Translations under genes and position numbers: made by a program | Part shown: in pieces, positions 54,930 through 63,479 of the stretch | Numbering within the stretch: the first letter of the stretch is position 1 | Layout: each line of letters begins with the position of its first letter | The notes under the pieces: generated by a model | Told to the model about the DNA's origin: nothing | The model's database searches: none | What the model saw: only the letters and a program-made list of their open reading frames with translations | Assembly: GCF_004151235.1 (NCBI RefSeq) | Contig: NZ_JUIV01000003.1 | Span: 124,001-188,000, forward strand | From: Flavobacterium anhuiense | Lineage (GTDB): Bacteria > Bacteroidota > Bacteroidia > Flavobacteriales > Flavobacteriaceae | Length of the DNA: 64,000 nt | Reading direction: 5' to 3'

Positions 54930-56445
54930 CTAATTGGGACAAAGAAGAAAATTTCTTCTTTGTCCCTTTTTTATTTAGCCCTATCAGCCTGTTAATACTG
55001 TAGATGAGATGCACAACTTCGTTTACTCTAGCGGTTCGAAACCCGTTTTCAGAAATCGTAAAATTCTCAGGAAAAATCGAACCTAATAAATCTCTCGATT
55101 CAATCCAGTTGCCGTTCTCATAATATTCGTTAAGCTTCATCAGGTTATCTACTCCCGCTTTTAAAAGCTCTTCAATATCTTTATTTTCATCATCGATGCC
55201 AGATAATTTTAATTCAAGCTTTCTTACCATCTCTCCATAATCTGACTTCATCTCTCTATAGTCCGAAGCTTCAATCTGTTTTGTTGCAAGAAGATCCCTT
55301 GCATTTGAGATTCTGGTTTCATAATCTTTGATCTGGCTTATGATTTTAGTCTTTTCTTCTAAGACATCCTTAATCTGTTCTTTATAACAATCGCCTATGA
55401 CATTGGCATAGATATTTTTGATTTCAGGAATTGGCACATATTTTTTCAGATTCTGTATAAATATCTCATTGGCTGTTTCCGAGTTTATCCTGTATCTGCA
55501 ACCTGCACTGCAATGATAGTACGGGTAATATTTATGTCGTCCTTTAGATATGCTCCCTGTCAGCATTTTTCCGCAATCGGGACAGAGGAAAAAACCTCTC
55601 AGCGGAAAAGGTTTTGCTGAAACAGCCTTCGGCAGATATTTGCGGGATCTTCCATCAAGCACGTCCTGAACTTTATAGAAAAGCATTTCAGAGATTAAAG
55701 CTTCATGCTGTCCTCTCACTAAAGTGCGTTCCTCATCCTTATATTTAGGAACTTCGATCTTACCGCAGTAAAGAGGATTGCGAATCGCTCTCCAGAAATG
55801 GTTTTTGCCTGCTTTAAGCCCTTTTTCTTTTGCCATGTGAAGCACCTGTTCAGTATTAAAAATTCCTTTGGAAAGTTCTTCAAAAGCCCATTTTAAAATA
55901 GAAGCTTCTGGCTGGTCGAATGCAATATATTTTGTACCGTCTTCTTTTACTCTGTTAATATAACCTATGGGTGCAATGCCCATATACCTTCCCTCTTTTC
56001 TAGCTCTTCTCATGCCGTGAAAGGTATTTAAGGCTCTTCGGTCATTCTCCACCTCGGGCGCAGCCAGATAAAAAGCCAGCATCATTTTATTCTCGGGTAT
56101 TGATAGATCCAAAGGCTGTTCTATTGCCTGAGGTTCAACTCCCAATTTTCTGAGCATACTGATCATTTGGTATGCATCTCCCGCATTTCTGCTGAACCTG
56201 TCCCATTTGGTAAACAGGAGAAGATCGGTTTTATTCTTATGCTTCTTTAGATCCGCAAGCAGTTTCTTCCACTGCGGACGGTTGAATGTCTTTGCCGAAT
56301 GGTCTTCATAAATAACGTGTCTTATTTCAACTGCGTTTATTTCGCAATACTTGCGAAGCATTTCTTCCTGATTCCTCTGTGAGTAGCCCCTGTCTGCCTG
56401 CTCATCGGTACTCACTCTCACGTATAGGTCTGCTATTTTTCTCAT
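54889..56445 (-). CDS. Large serine recombinase (site-specific integrase of the element)
   Basis: 518 residues. Catalytic N-terminal domain DLYVRVSTDEQADRGYSQ (nucleophile Ser in RVSTDEQ) and TKWDRFSRN, the recombinase domain (about 160-260; GIAPIGYI, HFWRAIRNPLYCG), a zinc ribbon (CPDCGKMLTG and HCSAGC) and a C-terminal coiled coil. Integrates and excises the element at tRNA-fMet. Its last 13 codons lie inside the tRNA, and the stretch KKGTKKKFSSLSQ is encoded by the tRNA terminator. Overlaps the upstream 69-residue gene by 44 bp. Confidence 0.93.
   Translation of the reverse strand: MRKIADLYVRVSTDEQADRGYSQRNQEEMLRKYCEINAVEIRHVIYEDHSAKTFNRPQWKKLLADLKKHKNKTDLLLFTKWDRFSRNAGDAYQMISMLRKLGVEPQAIEQPLDLSIPENKMMLAFYLAAPEVENDRRALNTFHGMRRARKEGRYMGIAPIGYINRVKEDGTKYIAFDQPEASILKWAFEELSKGIFNTEQVLHMAKEKGLKAGKNHFWRAIRNPLYCGKIEVPKYKDEERTLVRGQHEALISEMLFYKVQDVLDGRSRKYLPKAVSAKPFPLRGFFLCPDCGKMLTGSISKGRHKYYPYYHCSAGCRYRINSETANEIFIQNLKKYVPIPEIKNIYANVIGDCYKEQIKDVLEEKTKIISQIKDYETRISNARDLLATKQIEASDYREMKSDYGEMVRKLELKLSGIDDENKDIEELLKAGVDNLMKLNEYYENGNWIESRDLLGSIFPENFTISENGFRTARVNEVVHLIYSINRLIGLNKKGTKKKFSSLSQLVAGTGLEPVTFGL
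54936..54973 (+). terminator. Terminator of tRNA-fMet copy 2, inside the recombinase gene
   Basis: GGGACAAAGAAGAAA and its complement TTTCTTCTTTGTCCC with T7. Read on the other strand it codes for the recombinase C-terminus. Confidence 0.85.
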
Positions 56446-56611
56446 CTTTTCTCTTTAAATAGTTTGAAACTGCCATATTTGCCAGTTTTCTTAAAAATTC
56501 TAAAATCATTCCCGCCTGTTCCAGCGTCACTTCCACTCCTTCATCTTTCAGCATTTTTCTGGTCTTTTCTGCCGTCATTTTTCCTCTTTCTTCTCTTCCA
56601 TCCTTCTCCAT
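56402..56611 (-). CDS. Small helical protein before the recombinase
   Basis: 69 residues, charged helix (MLKDEGVEVTLEQAGMILEFLRKLA). Overlaps the recombinase start by 44 bp; a second start at 56578 (MTAEKTRKM) is possible. Small proteins of this kind commonly sit immediately before serine recombinases in Bacteroidota elements. A recombination directionality factor is one possibility but is not shown by sequence. Confidence 0.65.
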   Translation of the reverse strand: MEKDGREERGKMTAEKTRKMLKDEGVEVTLEQAGMILEFLRKLANMAVSNYLKRKDEKNSRPIRESEYR

Positions 56612-56630
56612 TTGAAATTCCTCTTCATTA

Positions 56631-56657
56631 AAAAAAGACCGAGTCTCGGTCTTTTTT
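56631..56657. terminator. Terminator/attenuator before the recombinase operon
   Basis: Perfect GACCGAG-T-CTCGGTC stem with A6 and T6 flanks, only 20 bp before the 69-residue gene start on the minus strand. It probably ends the upstream accessory operon. Read-through could link recombinase expression to it. Confidence 0.8.
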
Positions 56658-56869
56658 GTTCCACAATCACTGTCCGCTCTAAAGTTAAAAAACTTTTTTC
56701 ATTTTATCCTGATCAAAATATGGTGGGGATAATACAAATATAAAACCTAATCCACTGAGGATCATAAGTAAAATTTACCTATCATAACTCAATCCTTTCT
56801 TAGATTTTTATAAAGATAAGCCTCTTTTCTCTCAATGTCATGGACATAATATGTACATCAAAACGCAAA

Positions 56870-57265
56870 TCATGAATTGGAATCTACATTGCCTTCATCT
56901 TTCATATCCTTACATAAATAACTTATTTCGTTTATAAGCTCAAATTCATCTATCGGTAACAGCTGAAGCGTTACTCCCAATATAAGCCCCACATCAATAT
57001 TCTGGTTTAGAACCGTAGGCGGAACTTCTGCACTGTCGTTGTCCAGAGCGATTATGCAGAGCTTCATCAGGTTTCTTATAATTGAAAGAAGTTCGCAATA
57101 ATCATATATTCTGATCTCTGCATTATACATGCCTCTTTTATCCTGTGCTGGTTTTAAAGTATTAAGAAGTCTATTGCTTAACATTCCGATTCTTTCCAGT
57201 TTTATAATTTCATCTGTATCCATAATCTTTATACTTAAATTAATTTGCCGAATCATTCTGTCCAA
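56870..57265 (-). CDS. Small helical element protein, paralogue of 35976-36290
   Basis: 131 residues, mostly helical. Conserved with the chromosomal 104-residue gene: MKLCIIALDNDS and a block centred on IDVGLILGVTLQLLPIDEFE. Start overlaps the end of the 540-residue gene by 26 bp. Family not recognised. Downstream, 56658-56869 is AT-rich with no gene seen. Confidence 0.7.
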   Translation of the reverse strand: MDRMIRQINLSIKIMDTDEIIKLERIGMLSNRLLNTLKPAQDKRGMYNAEIRIYDYCELLSIIRNLMKLCIIALDNDSAEVPPTVLNQNIDVGLILGVTLQLLPIDEFELINEISYLCKDMKDEGNVDSNS

Positions 57266-58862
57266 TTTTTTTCACAAGCCCGCCTTCAACAACTGCAAGA
57301 CGAAGTTCATCCATAAGTTTCTCCGCGATTACTTTCATTTGATTAATTTCTTCCGTAGCCAGTCTTGATGACCAGTTAAACACAGCTCTGTTTTTATCCA
57401 AGAAAGGAAAAAAGCCAGTCCAGAACTGTTCCGTCAAATAACTGTGCTTTATCATATCAGGATTAGCATAAATGCAAAGCTCCCATAGGGTCTGGCTTGG
57501 CAGATAATTCGGCATGTAATACGTTTTTGCAAAAATGTAGGTTCTGCAGAATGACATGAAAAATAACGAAAAGATAGAAGTCAGCCCGCAGTAATTGCCA
57601 TCAGCATTACTGGCGATCATAGAAAACTGGCGGAAACTCTGTTCTGTCCATCTGTAAAAAAAATCGATGTCGCCATGATATGGTCTGTGAGGAGATTCCC
57701 AGTGAAAATCTGGGTGATGCCTGTTTGATGAATAGATAAGAAAATCTTCCTTAATTATCTTTTGAAAGAAGTTTTGGTATTCGTAGAGATTATTCTGTAT
57801 CCAATAACGGCTGTGGCTGATCAGAACAAAAGAAGAACTGCCTTGTGTCCTGCTTTTTATGGTGTTAGTGATCGATTTTAATTTTTCATTCCCCAGACCC
57901 TCACCTATTATCAGAAGATAATAAGCAGTTTTTGAATGGTTGACAGTCTGATTATAAAGATAGATCTGTTCTGCATCAGCTGAGCCTAAAATAGTCTGAA
58001 CAGCGATTTCAAGCACTTTATCTTTAGGTTCTGCATCACATAAAACTTCCTGCTTCAGGGCATGTTCTTTTTTTATCAGTTTTCTAAACTCATTAAATCT
58101 ATTCCCAATAAGACTATACAAACTTTCTTCAGCATTTTCCACAGCCTGAAACATTTCATTTCTGTACATCGCTTCCTCATCGCTGGAAGCTTCTTTTGCC
58201 TGCTCAAAAAGATCAATAAGATAATACCCGCCCTTAGCAGTTTTGACAAAGCATTTTTGGATTACTGGAATGTATTGGATAAGATTATTTATCCTTTCAT
58301 TCAGATCGGCAGAGTCTGATTTATTTCCCATATATAATTCTTCCAGCCATTGGAGATCATATTCAATTAGCCTGCTGTAGGAGGTAAAAACACTGTTGGA
58401 AGAGCCTTCTGAAATGAGATTTTTAATCTGCCATTTATGAAGCTGATGATCATGGTGGAAATTGTTTTCAAATTCATTAAATCTCTTTTTGAATTTCCGC
58501 CATTCCACCGTTTTAAAAGCAGAATCTGCAAATGGATTATTCTGATAAATGACAGCAGACTCACGGCAGTAGAATGCTTTGAATGGATCTCCAAGAGAAT
58601 AGTGATGTCGGATTTTTGAAGAAAAAACAAATAACACATCAATGTGAAGGCGTTCTTTAACTTTTCTAACCCATTTGGCACGCTGATGTTTCTGCGCATC
58701 TATACTGTTCTCAATGTTGATTATAAGTTTTGAAAATACCGAGGATTGCTCTCTTGTAAAAAAAATCTGAACAATCTTATATTTACCCGCAAGTTCTCTT
58801 AATATGTTTTCCAGATACTCGTTTTCGAGTTGTGGAAAAGTAAGTTTATCTAAAGTTTTCAT
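57240..58862 (-). CDS. Uncharacterised element protein, 540 residues
   Basis: No signal peptide or membrane helix. The N-terminal ~130 residues look alpha/beta with RLHIDVLFVFSSKIRHHYS, possibly nucleotidyltransferase-like; the middle is helical (LNERINNLIQYIPVIQ and a YLIDLFEQAKEAS block); the C-terminal half has FHWESPHRPYHGDIDFFYRW and SHSRYWIQNNLYEYQNFF. I do not recognise the family. Located in a three-gene operon with the 189- and 131-residue proteins, conserved context unknown. Confidence 0.6.
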   Translation of the reverse strand: MKTLDKLTFPQLENEYLENILRELAGKYKIVQIFFTREQSSVFSKLIINIENSIDAQKHQRAKWVRKVKERLHIDVLFVFSSKIRHHYSLGDPFKAFYCRESAVIYQNNPFADSAFKTVEWRKFKKRFNEFENNFHHDHQLHKWQIKNLISEGSSNSVFTSYSRLIEYDLQWLEELYMGNKSDSADLNERINNLIQYIPVIQKCFVKTAKGGYYLIDLFEQAKEASSDEEAMYRNEMFQAVENAEESLYSLIGNRFNEFRKLIKKEHALKQEVLCDAEPKDKVLEIAVQTILGSADAEQIYLYNQTVNHSKTAYYLLIIGEGLGNEKLKSITNTIKSRTQGSSSFVLISHSRYWIQNNLYEYQNFFQKIIKEDFLIYSSNRHHPDFHWESPHRPYHGDIDFFYRWTEQSFRQFSMIASNADGNYCGLTSIFSLFFMSFCRTYIFAKTYYMPNYLPSQTLWELCIYANPDMIKHSYLTEQFWTGFFPFLDKNRAVFNWSSRLATEEINQMKVIAEKLMDELRLAVVEGGLVKKIGQNDSAN

Positions 58863-58896
58863 ATTGTTTATTTTTTGAAATTGATATTGCGGTTAT

Positions 58897-59466
58897 CTAC
58901 TCGGCAGGGGATAAAATATCCTCTCGCTGTTTATCTTTTTTAATCTTTTCTATGCCTCTTTCCATGATAAGTTGTCCTGCATCGAGCATTTTGACTAAGT
59001 GCACATAAGGAGTGACAATGTCATAATCCGATTCTTCTGCGTGGGGAGATAATGAAAGGTGCACGATTTCACAGAGGAAGGATTCAAACTGATCCAGCGA
59101 TTTCTCTTCGAAGGCATTTTGAAATGCTTTAAAAGGATTTTTATACTCTGCTTTACTTAAAGAAGCTAAATGGACTAGTGAAGTATAGTCTCCTGAACCC
59201 TTCGCAATCCATTTTCTGCTTTTTCTTTTCAGACAGTGGCAGACTTTTAAAAAAGAGCTTAAAGCGGTATAAATGACAAAGACATGGCAGGGATTATGCT
59301 GTCTGCAAATCTCCCTCTTGTAGCTGTGCATCACTAAATCGTTTAAAGTCTGCTTGTACTCGTCAAGATGTGAAAAATCAAAAAAAGCGTGAAGAGTCTC
59401 ATACGGATTTCCTGCCTCGTAAGCTGACCAAAAATTAGTTCCAAAGGATAATTTATTCTTTTTCAT
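58897..59466 (-). CDS. Uncharacterised element protein, 189 residues
   Basis: All-helical, hydrophilic, Cys- and His-containing (YKREICRQHNPCHVFVIYTA). Upstream partner of the 540-residue protein (34-bp gap). Helical alpha-bundle with KNPFKAFQNAFEEKS; could be HEPN-like but the R-x4-6-H motif is not clear. Function unknown. Confidence 0.6.
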   Translation of the reverse strand: MKKNKLSFGTNFWSAYEAGNPYETLHAFFDFSHLDEYKQTLNDLVMHSYKREICRQHNPCHVFVIYTALSSFLKVCHCLKRKSRKWIAKGSGDYTSLVHLASLSKAEYKNPFKAFQNAFEEKSLDQFESFLCEIVHLSLSPHAEESDYDIVTPYVHLVKMLDAGQLIMERGIEKIKKDKQREDILSPAE

Positions 59467-59646
59467 AGCGGAAATATTTAGAATTCAAAAGCGAAGTTCC
59501 TGCCTTTCAAAAGGATAAACTATTCAGAAATCGGATATAATATCTGACAAAAGGGATATTTTACAGGATATTTTTCTATCTTTGGTTTTCAGACTTTTTA
59601 ATCCAAATGGCTTTATCTTTGAGCCTTCAGAAAACTAACACTCATT

Positions 59647-60048
59647 ATGGAACAGAAAATTCATCAGGGAAGAAACGTTAAACGTTTTAGGGAAATGCTT
59701 GGCATCAAACAGGAAGCACTTGCTTATGATCTGGGGGAAGACTGGAATCAGAAGAAGATTTCTATGCTGGAGCAGAAAGATGTAATTGAAGATAATCTAC
59801 TTAAGCAAATCTCAGATTCATTAAGAATTCCTGTTGAAGCTTTTAAGAATTTTGATGAGGATAATGCAGTAAATGTAATAGCCAATACTTTTGGAGATAA
59901 TGCTTGCGTTGGAAATCCTAATTCTACATTTAACTTCAATCCTATTGAAGAGGTAAAAAAACTTCACGAAGAAAAAATTGCTTTATTTGAACGTATGCTA
60001 AAAGAAAAAGATGAAATGATAGCAAGACTTGAACAATTAATCAAATAA
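59647..60048 (+). CDS. XRE-type HTH protein with C-terminal coiled coil
   Basis: 133 residues. HTH: GRNVKRFREMLGIKQEALAYDLG and WNQKKISMLEQKD (residues ~8-50). The middle is a spacer with GDNACVGNPNSTFNF, then a coiled coil (EEVKKLHEEKIALFERMLKEK) for dimerisation. Encoded divergently from the accessory operon, so likely its repressor and/or controller of element transfer. Not an LexA-type cleavable repressor. Confidence 0.83.
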   Translation: MEQKIHQGRNVKRFREMLGIKQEALAYDLGEDWNQKKISMLEQKDVIEDNLLKQISDSLRIPVEAFKNFDEDNAVNVIANTFGDNACVGNPNSTFNFNPIEEVKKLHEEKIALFERMLKEKDEMIARLEQLIK

Positions 60049-60105
60049 ATAATTTCAAAATCAATAAAGAAAAATAGCTTTTTCAGAAAATATATTAATT
60101 CAAAC

Positions 60106-60132
60106 AAAAAGAGACCTTCTGGTCTCTTTTTT
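60106..60132. terminator. Terminator after the XRE gene
   Basis: GAGACC-TTCT-GGTCTC with A and T runs. 60133-60248 has nothing else recognisable. Confidence 0.85.
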
Positions 60133-60248
60133 AATTATTTATATTAGTAATATTTTAACTTGCATATAATTTTTCATACTGAAAAATAAAAACTTCTGCC
60201 CATTGCGTGCTTCAATATATGTGTCGCTAAAAAACGTATTATTAGTTT

Positions 60249-60545
60249 TTATTGATATTTTTCTAATGCTGTTTTAAACAAATTTTCAGCTTCATCTTTG
60301 AATCTATCTTTATTGGTTAAAAAAGTTGTAAACTTCTCTGCAATATGTTTATAAATAATTTGATGTGCTTTGTTTCCTAACAAATTTTCTTCGTAGGCAT
60401 CTAATTCGAAATCATTACTTGTCGCATGATCAAGTAAGTTTAGCAAATCATCTTTTTCAATTTGATCAATTTCAACCCAGTTTGTTGGCGCTGTAGCGTC
60501 TTTTATGTAATATCCTTTATTATCTTCAATTTTTAAGTATTTCAT
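60249..60545 (-). CDS. Small partner of the PHP-ATPase
   Basis: 98 residues from the ATG at 60545, chosen because it overlaps the ATPase gene end by 20 bp as expected for coupling; a farther start at 60635 would lie deep inside that gene. Sequence YYIKDATAPTNWVEIDQIEKDD and HQIIYKHIAEKFTTFLTNKD is helical and acidic. Family not recognised. Coupled transcription with the ATPase suggests shared function. Confidence 0.65.
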   Translation of the reverse strand: MKYLKIEDNKGYYIKDATAPTNWVEIDQIEKDDLLNLLDHATSNDFELDAYEENLLGNKAHQIIYKHIAEKFTTFLTNKDRFKDEAENLFKTALEKYQ

Positions 60546-62538
60546 ATGCCTTTTGTTTTCTTTCGTAATAAGCTTCTTCTCCTGCTTCCAAACAATTAAA
60601 TAAAATATCAATGTTTTGTATTTCTTTTCCTTCATGATTTTTCAAAACTTTACTCATGGGATGTCCAAAATAAACTTCATATTTTATGTCTCCATCTACA
60701 ATTTTCTTTTGCGTATAAAGTAGAAAATCTGGTTTTATCGACGCTCCAATTGTATTGTTATGGGTCACTACTATAACTGGAATTTCTTTTGATATTTCTT
60801 TTATTAATTCATTTACTTCATTTTTGAGAAATATGTTATCAAAAGAAGATTCTGGTTCGTCTATCATTAATATGTCATGCTTTAACGCATCACTAATTTC
60901 ATGCAATAAATTGAATTCTGAACGCTCACCTCCAGAAACTGGGAAACCATGTTTATTAAGAGTTTTGTATTCTATATCAACGAAATATTTATAATAATCA
61001 GTCTCCTCAATAGCAATGCTCTTTAATGATATCAAATATTTATATGGTTTATTGTAATTCTCGAAAGCTTCACTAAAAGCGAGTCTGCTTTTACTTTTCT
61101 TTTGTAGCTGACTAGCACCAGTAAATTTTTTTGTTTTAGCAACAACCTTAAAACCTCTAATTTCCTTACTATCAATCACATTCTCCCTCTGGAGATTGCT
61201 TACCAATTGATTAAATTTACTAACTTTTAACTTGTCTAATTGAATTTTACTGAAATCAATATCTTCAATAGATGTGGAAGATGACCGTATTTTCAAATCA
61301 TCTTTAATTCTTTCAGTTAAGTCGTTTACAAAACTCCTCTCAAGATTTTTAGTATATTTTATTTTGTAATTATGAATTAGTTCAAAAAACAAATCCTTTA
61401 GGCTTTTCTCAGACACATGTTTATTAATCAATGCTTTATATTCAACATTATCTAACAAAAGTTTAGTCGCTTTAATTAATGCTTTCAAATTTTCTAAATC
61501 GTCTAGTTCAAACTTAGTTTCGTTATATAGCTTACATTTTGAAAAACTATCCAATTTATCACTTTCGGATGCAAACTTTTTAAGTGAGCCAAGATATTTC
61601 TCCACTTCTTGATTATTTGATTTTATATCCACATCATTAACTTCGTAAATAACATCTTTAAATTCTTTCAGATAGTTTTCAGACACTAAACTATGACGAG
61701 TTGTGACTAATTCTTTGAATTTTTCTTCATCATTTTGGAGCAGTGAAAATTGTTCGATATATTTTACATTTTCAATCCCATTAATAATTTTTTCTAATGT
61801 GTAAGTTTTACCAGTTGAGCGTTCCCCAATTATAACATTTAATCCTGTTGATAAAATAATTCCGTCGTCAGTTGCTTGAAAAAATTCATTACCTTCTTCT
61901 TTTGAAAGATAAACTTTATTCTTGTCGAATAAACAGCCTTTTAATGCCATAAGTGAATCATCATTAGCATCAATGTACGTTTGGCGTGTTGGATAATTAA
62001 TCATCCCTTCGACAAATCTACAATCACTAAATATAACTGGAACAAGTTTATCGCTTTCAGCAAGACACGCTTTGAATTTCCTTACACTTGTAACTTCCCC
62101 ACAAAAGATATTATCGCCCAGTTTTCCTAATGTTTCAATTTTAATATTAGGCTTTTTATCGTAATGAGGGATAAGAAGATATCTTGAAAGCAGAGGAAAA
62201 ATTTCTATTAGTTGTTCATAGCTAATGGAATCTGTTCTAGTTTTTATGAGCTCAGTTACTTTTTTACATTTTAGATCAAAATCTTCTAAATCTTCATTTT
62301 CAGAAATTAGTAATATGTGTCCCGCCTCTAAATCTATTTCAATTCCAGGAAATACTTTTATTGGTAACTCCGACGAAATTTGTTCGAATTGTCCTTTATC
62401 AAAAAGATTATGATTAGTTATTGCTATACAATCCAATTCTAGTTTTTCTGCATAATCTTTTAAAGAATTTAAACTAAAAAAGAATTCCTTGTCACTTAAA
62501 GATGGTATTGTATGAATATGTAAGTCTACTTTTTTCAA
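60526..62538 (-). CDS. PHP-domain AAA/SMC-type ATPase (putative phage-defence protein)
   Basis: 670 residues. N-terminal PHP phosphoesterase: DLHIHTIPS (HxH), ITNHN, FPGIEIDLEAGH and PHYDKKP. Then an ABC/SMC-type ATPase: Walker A IIGERSTGKTYT (about 235), central helical insertion, signature VSGGERSEFNLL, Walker B DILMIDEPESSFDN, and H-loop VIVVTHNN. The build is that of the PHP-SMC protein Ppl, an antiphage system reported by Gao and colleagues (2020), and TrlF-like proteins. Cargo of the integrative element. The defence role here is inferred from architecture. Confidence 0.8.
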   Translation of the reverse strand: MKKVDLHIHTIPSLSDKEFFFSLNSLKDYAEKLELDCIAITNHNLFDKGQFEQISSELPIKVFPGIEIDLEAGHILLISENEDLEDFDLKCKKVTELIKTRTDSISYEQLIEIFPLLSRYLLIPHYDKKPNIKIETLGKLGDNIFCGEVTSVRKFKACLAESDKLVPVIFSDCRFVEGMINYPTRQTYIDANDDSLMALKGCLFDKNKVYLSKEEGNEFFQATDDGIILSTGLNVIIGERSTGKTYTLEKIINGIENVKYIEQFSLLQNDEEKFKELVTTRHSLVSENYLKEFKDVIYEVNDVDIKSNNQEVEKYLGSLKKFASESDKLDSFSKCKLYNETKFELDDLENLKALIKATKLLLDNVEYKALINKHVSEKSLKDLFFELIHNYKIKYTKNLERSFVNDLTERIKDDLKIRSSSTSIEDIDFSKIQLDKLKVSKFNQLVSNLQRENVIDSKEIRGFKVVAKTKKFTGASQLQKKSKSRLAFSEAFENYNKPYKYLISLKSIAIEETDYYKYFVDIEYKTLNKHGFPVSGGERSEFNLLHEISDALKHDILMIDEPESSFDNIFLKNEVNELIKEISKEIPVIVVTHNNTIGASIKPDFLLYTQKKIVDGDIKYEVYFGHPMSKVLKNHEGKEIQNIDILFNCLEAGEEAYYERKQKAYEILKN

Positions 62539-62696
62539 ATTACTTTGTATTTGGTTGAAATTAAAGACAACTATTTTTTCGAACTGCTATATCTCTTAAA
62601 ATATATAAGTTTTGATTATATAATTTATAATGCATGAAATTAAACTATTATATCAAATAGATAACACGTATAATTACCTTTTTTAAATATTTTAAA

Positions 62697-62855
62697 AAGA
62701 AAAAAAGCAAAGCAAAGTATTGGACACAGTCAGAGAAGTGCACATAACATTTTCTTCGTTCCTCAAAAAATGCCCTTCGGGACTTATAGCACTTCAACTG
62801 TCTGAATGTCCAATTAAAGACTGCTTTCTTTTTTCCCTTTTTCTTTTTTAAGCAT
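62697..62855. repeat. Large imperfect inverted repeat in the mobilisation leader
   Basis: 5' arm (62697-62743; TATTGGACAC and AGAAGTGC) pairs with the 3' arm (62789-62855; GCACTTC and TGTCCAAT), framed by A-rich and T-rich ends. A small CCCTTCGGG hairpin is in the loop. Could be a structured RNA, terminator or part of the transfer origin. Confidence 0.55.
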
Positions 62856-62979
62856 TTATACATTGTAACAGCCTACAGCCATCATGACCATATTTTGATC
62901 ATGATACATATAAATATTTTCCTTAAATTAGAAGCCTGCTTTTAAAAATCTCCAAAGATTGCCACGTTCCTGCAATCAG

Positions 62980-63014
62980 CAAGATGAACGGTTGTTTAAC
63001 AACCGCCTATCTTG
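62980..63014 (+). other. Nested hairpin, candidate oriT
   Basis: Outer stem CAAGAT/ATCTTG and inner stem CGGTTGTT/AACAACCG, separated by 3-nt bulges each side and a 1-nt loop, about 70 bp before the MobC gene. Inverted repeats beside the relaxosome genes are the usual look of an oriT; the nick site cannot be named. 62884-62904 also holds an ATCATGA/TCATGAT palindrome. Confidence 0.5.
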
Positions 63015-63086
63015 CCACCCATTGCCTCGGAACTCGGCGGTGGAGAAACTTAAAAGCAAAGAGTTTGATAATAATGAAAATGAAAG

Positions 63087-63479
63087 ATGATGAAAAGAGA
63101 AAATTCAAACAGAACACGAATCGTGGGACTGCGATTCACTCCTTTGGAGTATGCCGAACTAGAAAAAAGATTTAGAGCAAGCACCTGCCGAAAATTAAGC
63201 GACCACATCAGAAGCCACTTATTCAACAAACCAATTGTCGCCACCTACAGAAACCAGTCTTTAGACGATCTGATGGAAGAGACAGCTGTACTTACTTCCG
63301 AATTACGGGCAATCGGCAATAATATCAATCAGATTGCCAGAAAAATAAACTCGCTCAAAACAGTTCCCGATTTTAAAGGGCATCTTTATCTGTTCGAAAT
63401 CCAAAGAAAAAGGCTTTTTGATAAAATGGCGGAGGTCTCAGACCACACCCAGAAAATAGCAGAAAAATGGTTGCAGTGA
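63087..63479 (+). CDS. Plasmid mobilisation relaxosome protein MobC-like
   Basis: 130 residues (start at 63087 or the next ATG at 63090). N-terminal ribbon-helix-helix RIVGLRFTPLEYAELEKRF and C-terminal MobC motif ELRAIGNNINQIARKIN, which binds near oriT and helps the relaxase to nick. Overlaps the relaxase gene by 13 bp. Confidence 0.9.
   Translation: MMKRENSNRTRIVGLRFTPLEYAELEKRFRASTCRKLSDHIRSHLFNKPIVATYRNQSLDDLMEETAVLTSELRAIGNNINQIARKINSLKTVPDFKGHLYLFEIQRKRLFDKMAEVSDHTQKIAEKWLQ

Noticed and set aside
62648..62863. Minus-strand 71-codon frame of Lys/Phe-rich sequence
   Set aside because: Falls on the large inverted repeat with A/T tracts; composition is explained by the repeat.
62984..63175. 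Plus-strand 63-codon frame before mobC
   Set aside because: Overlaps the nested hairpin and the MobC start; no protein-like features.
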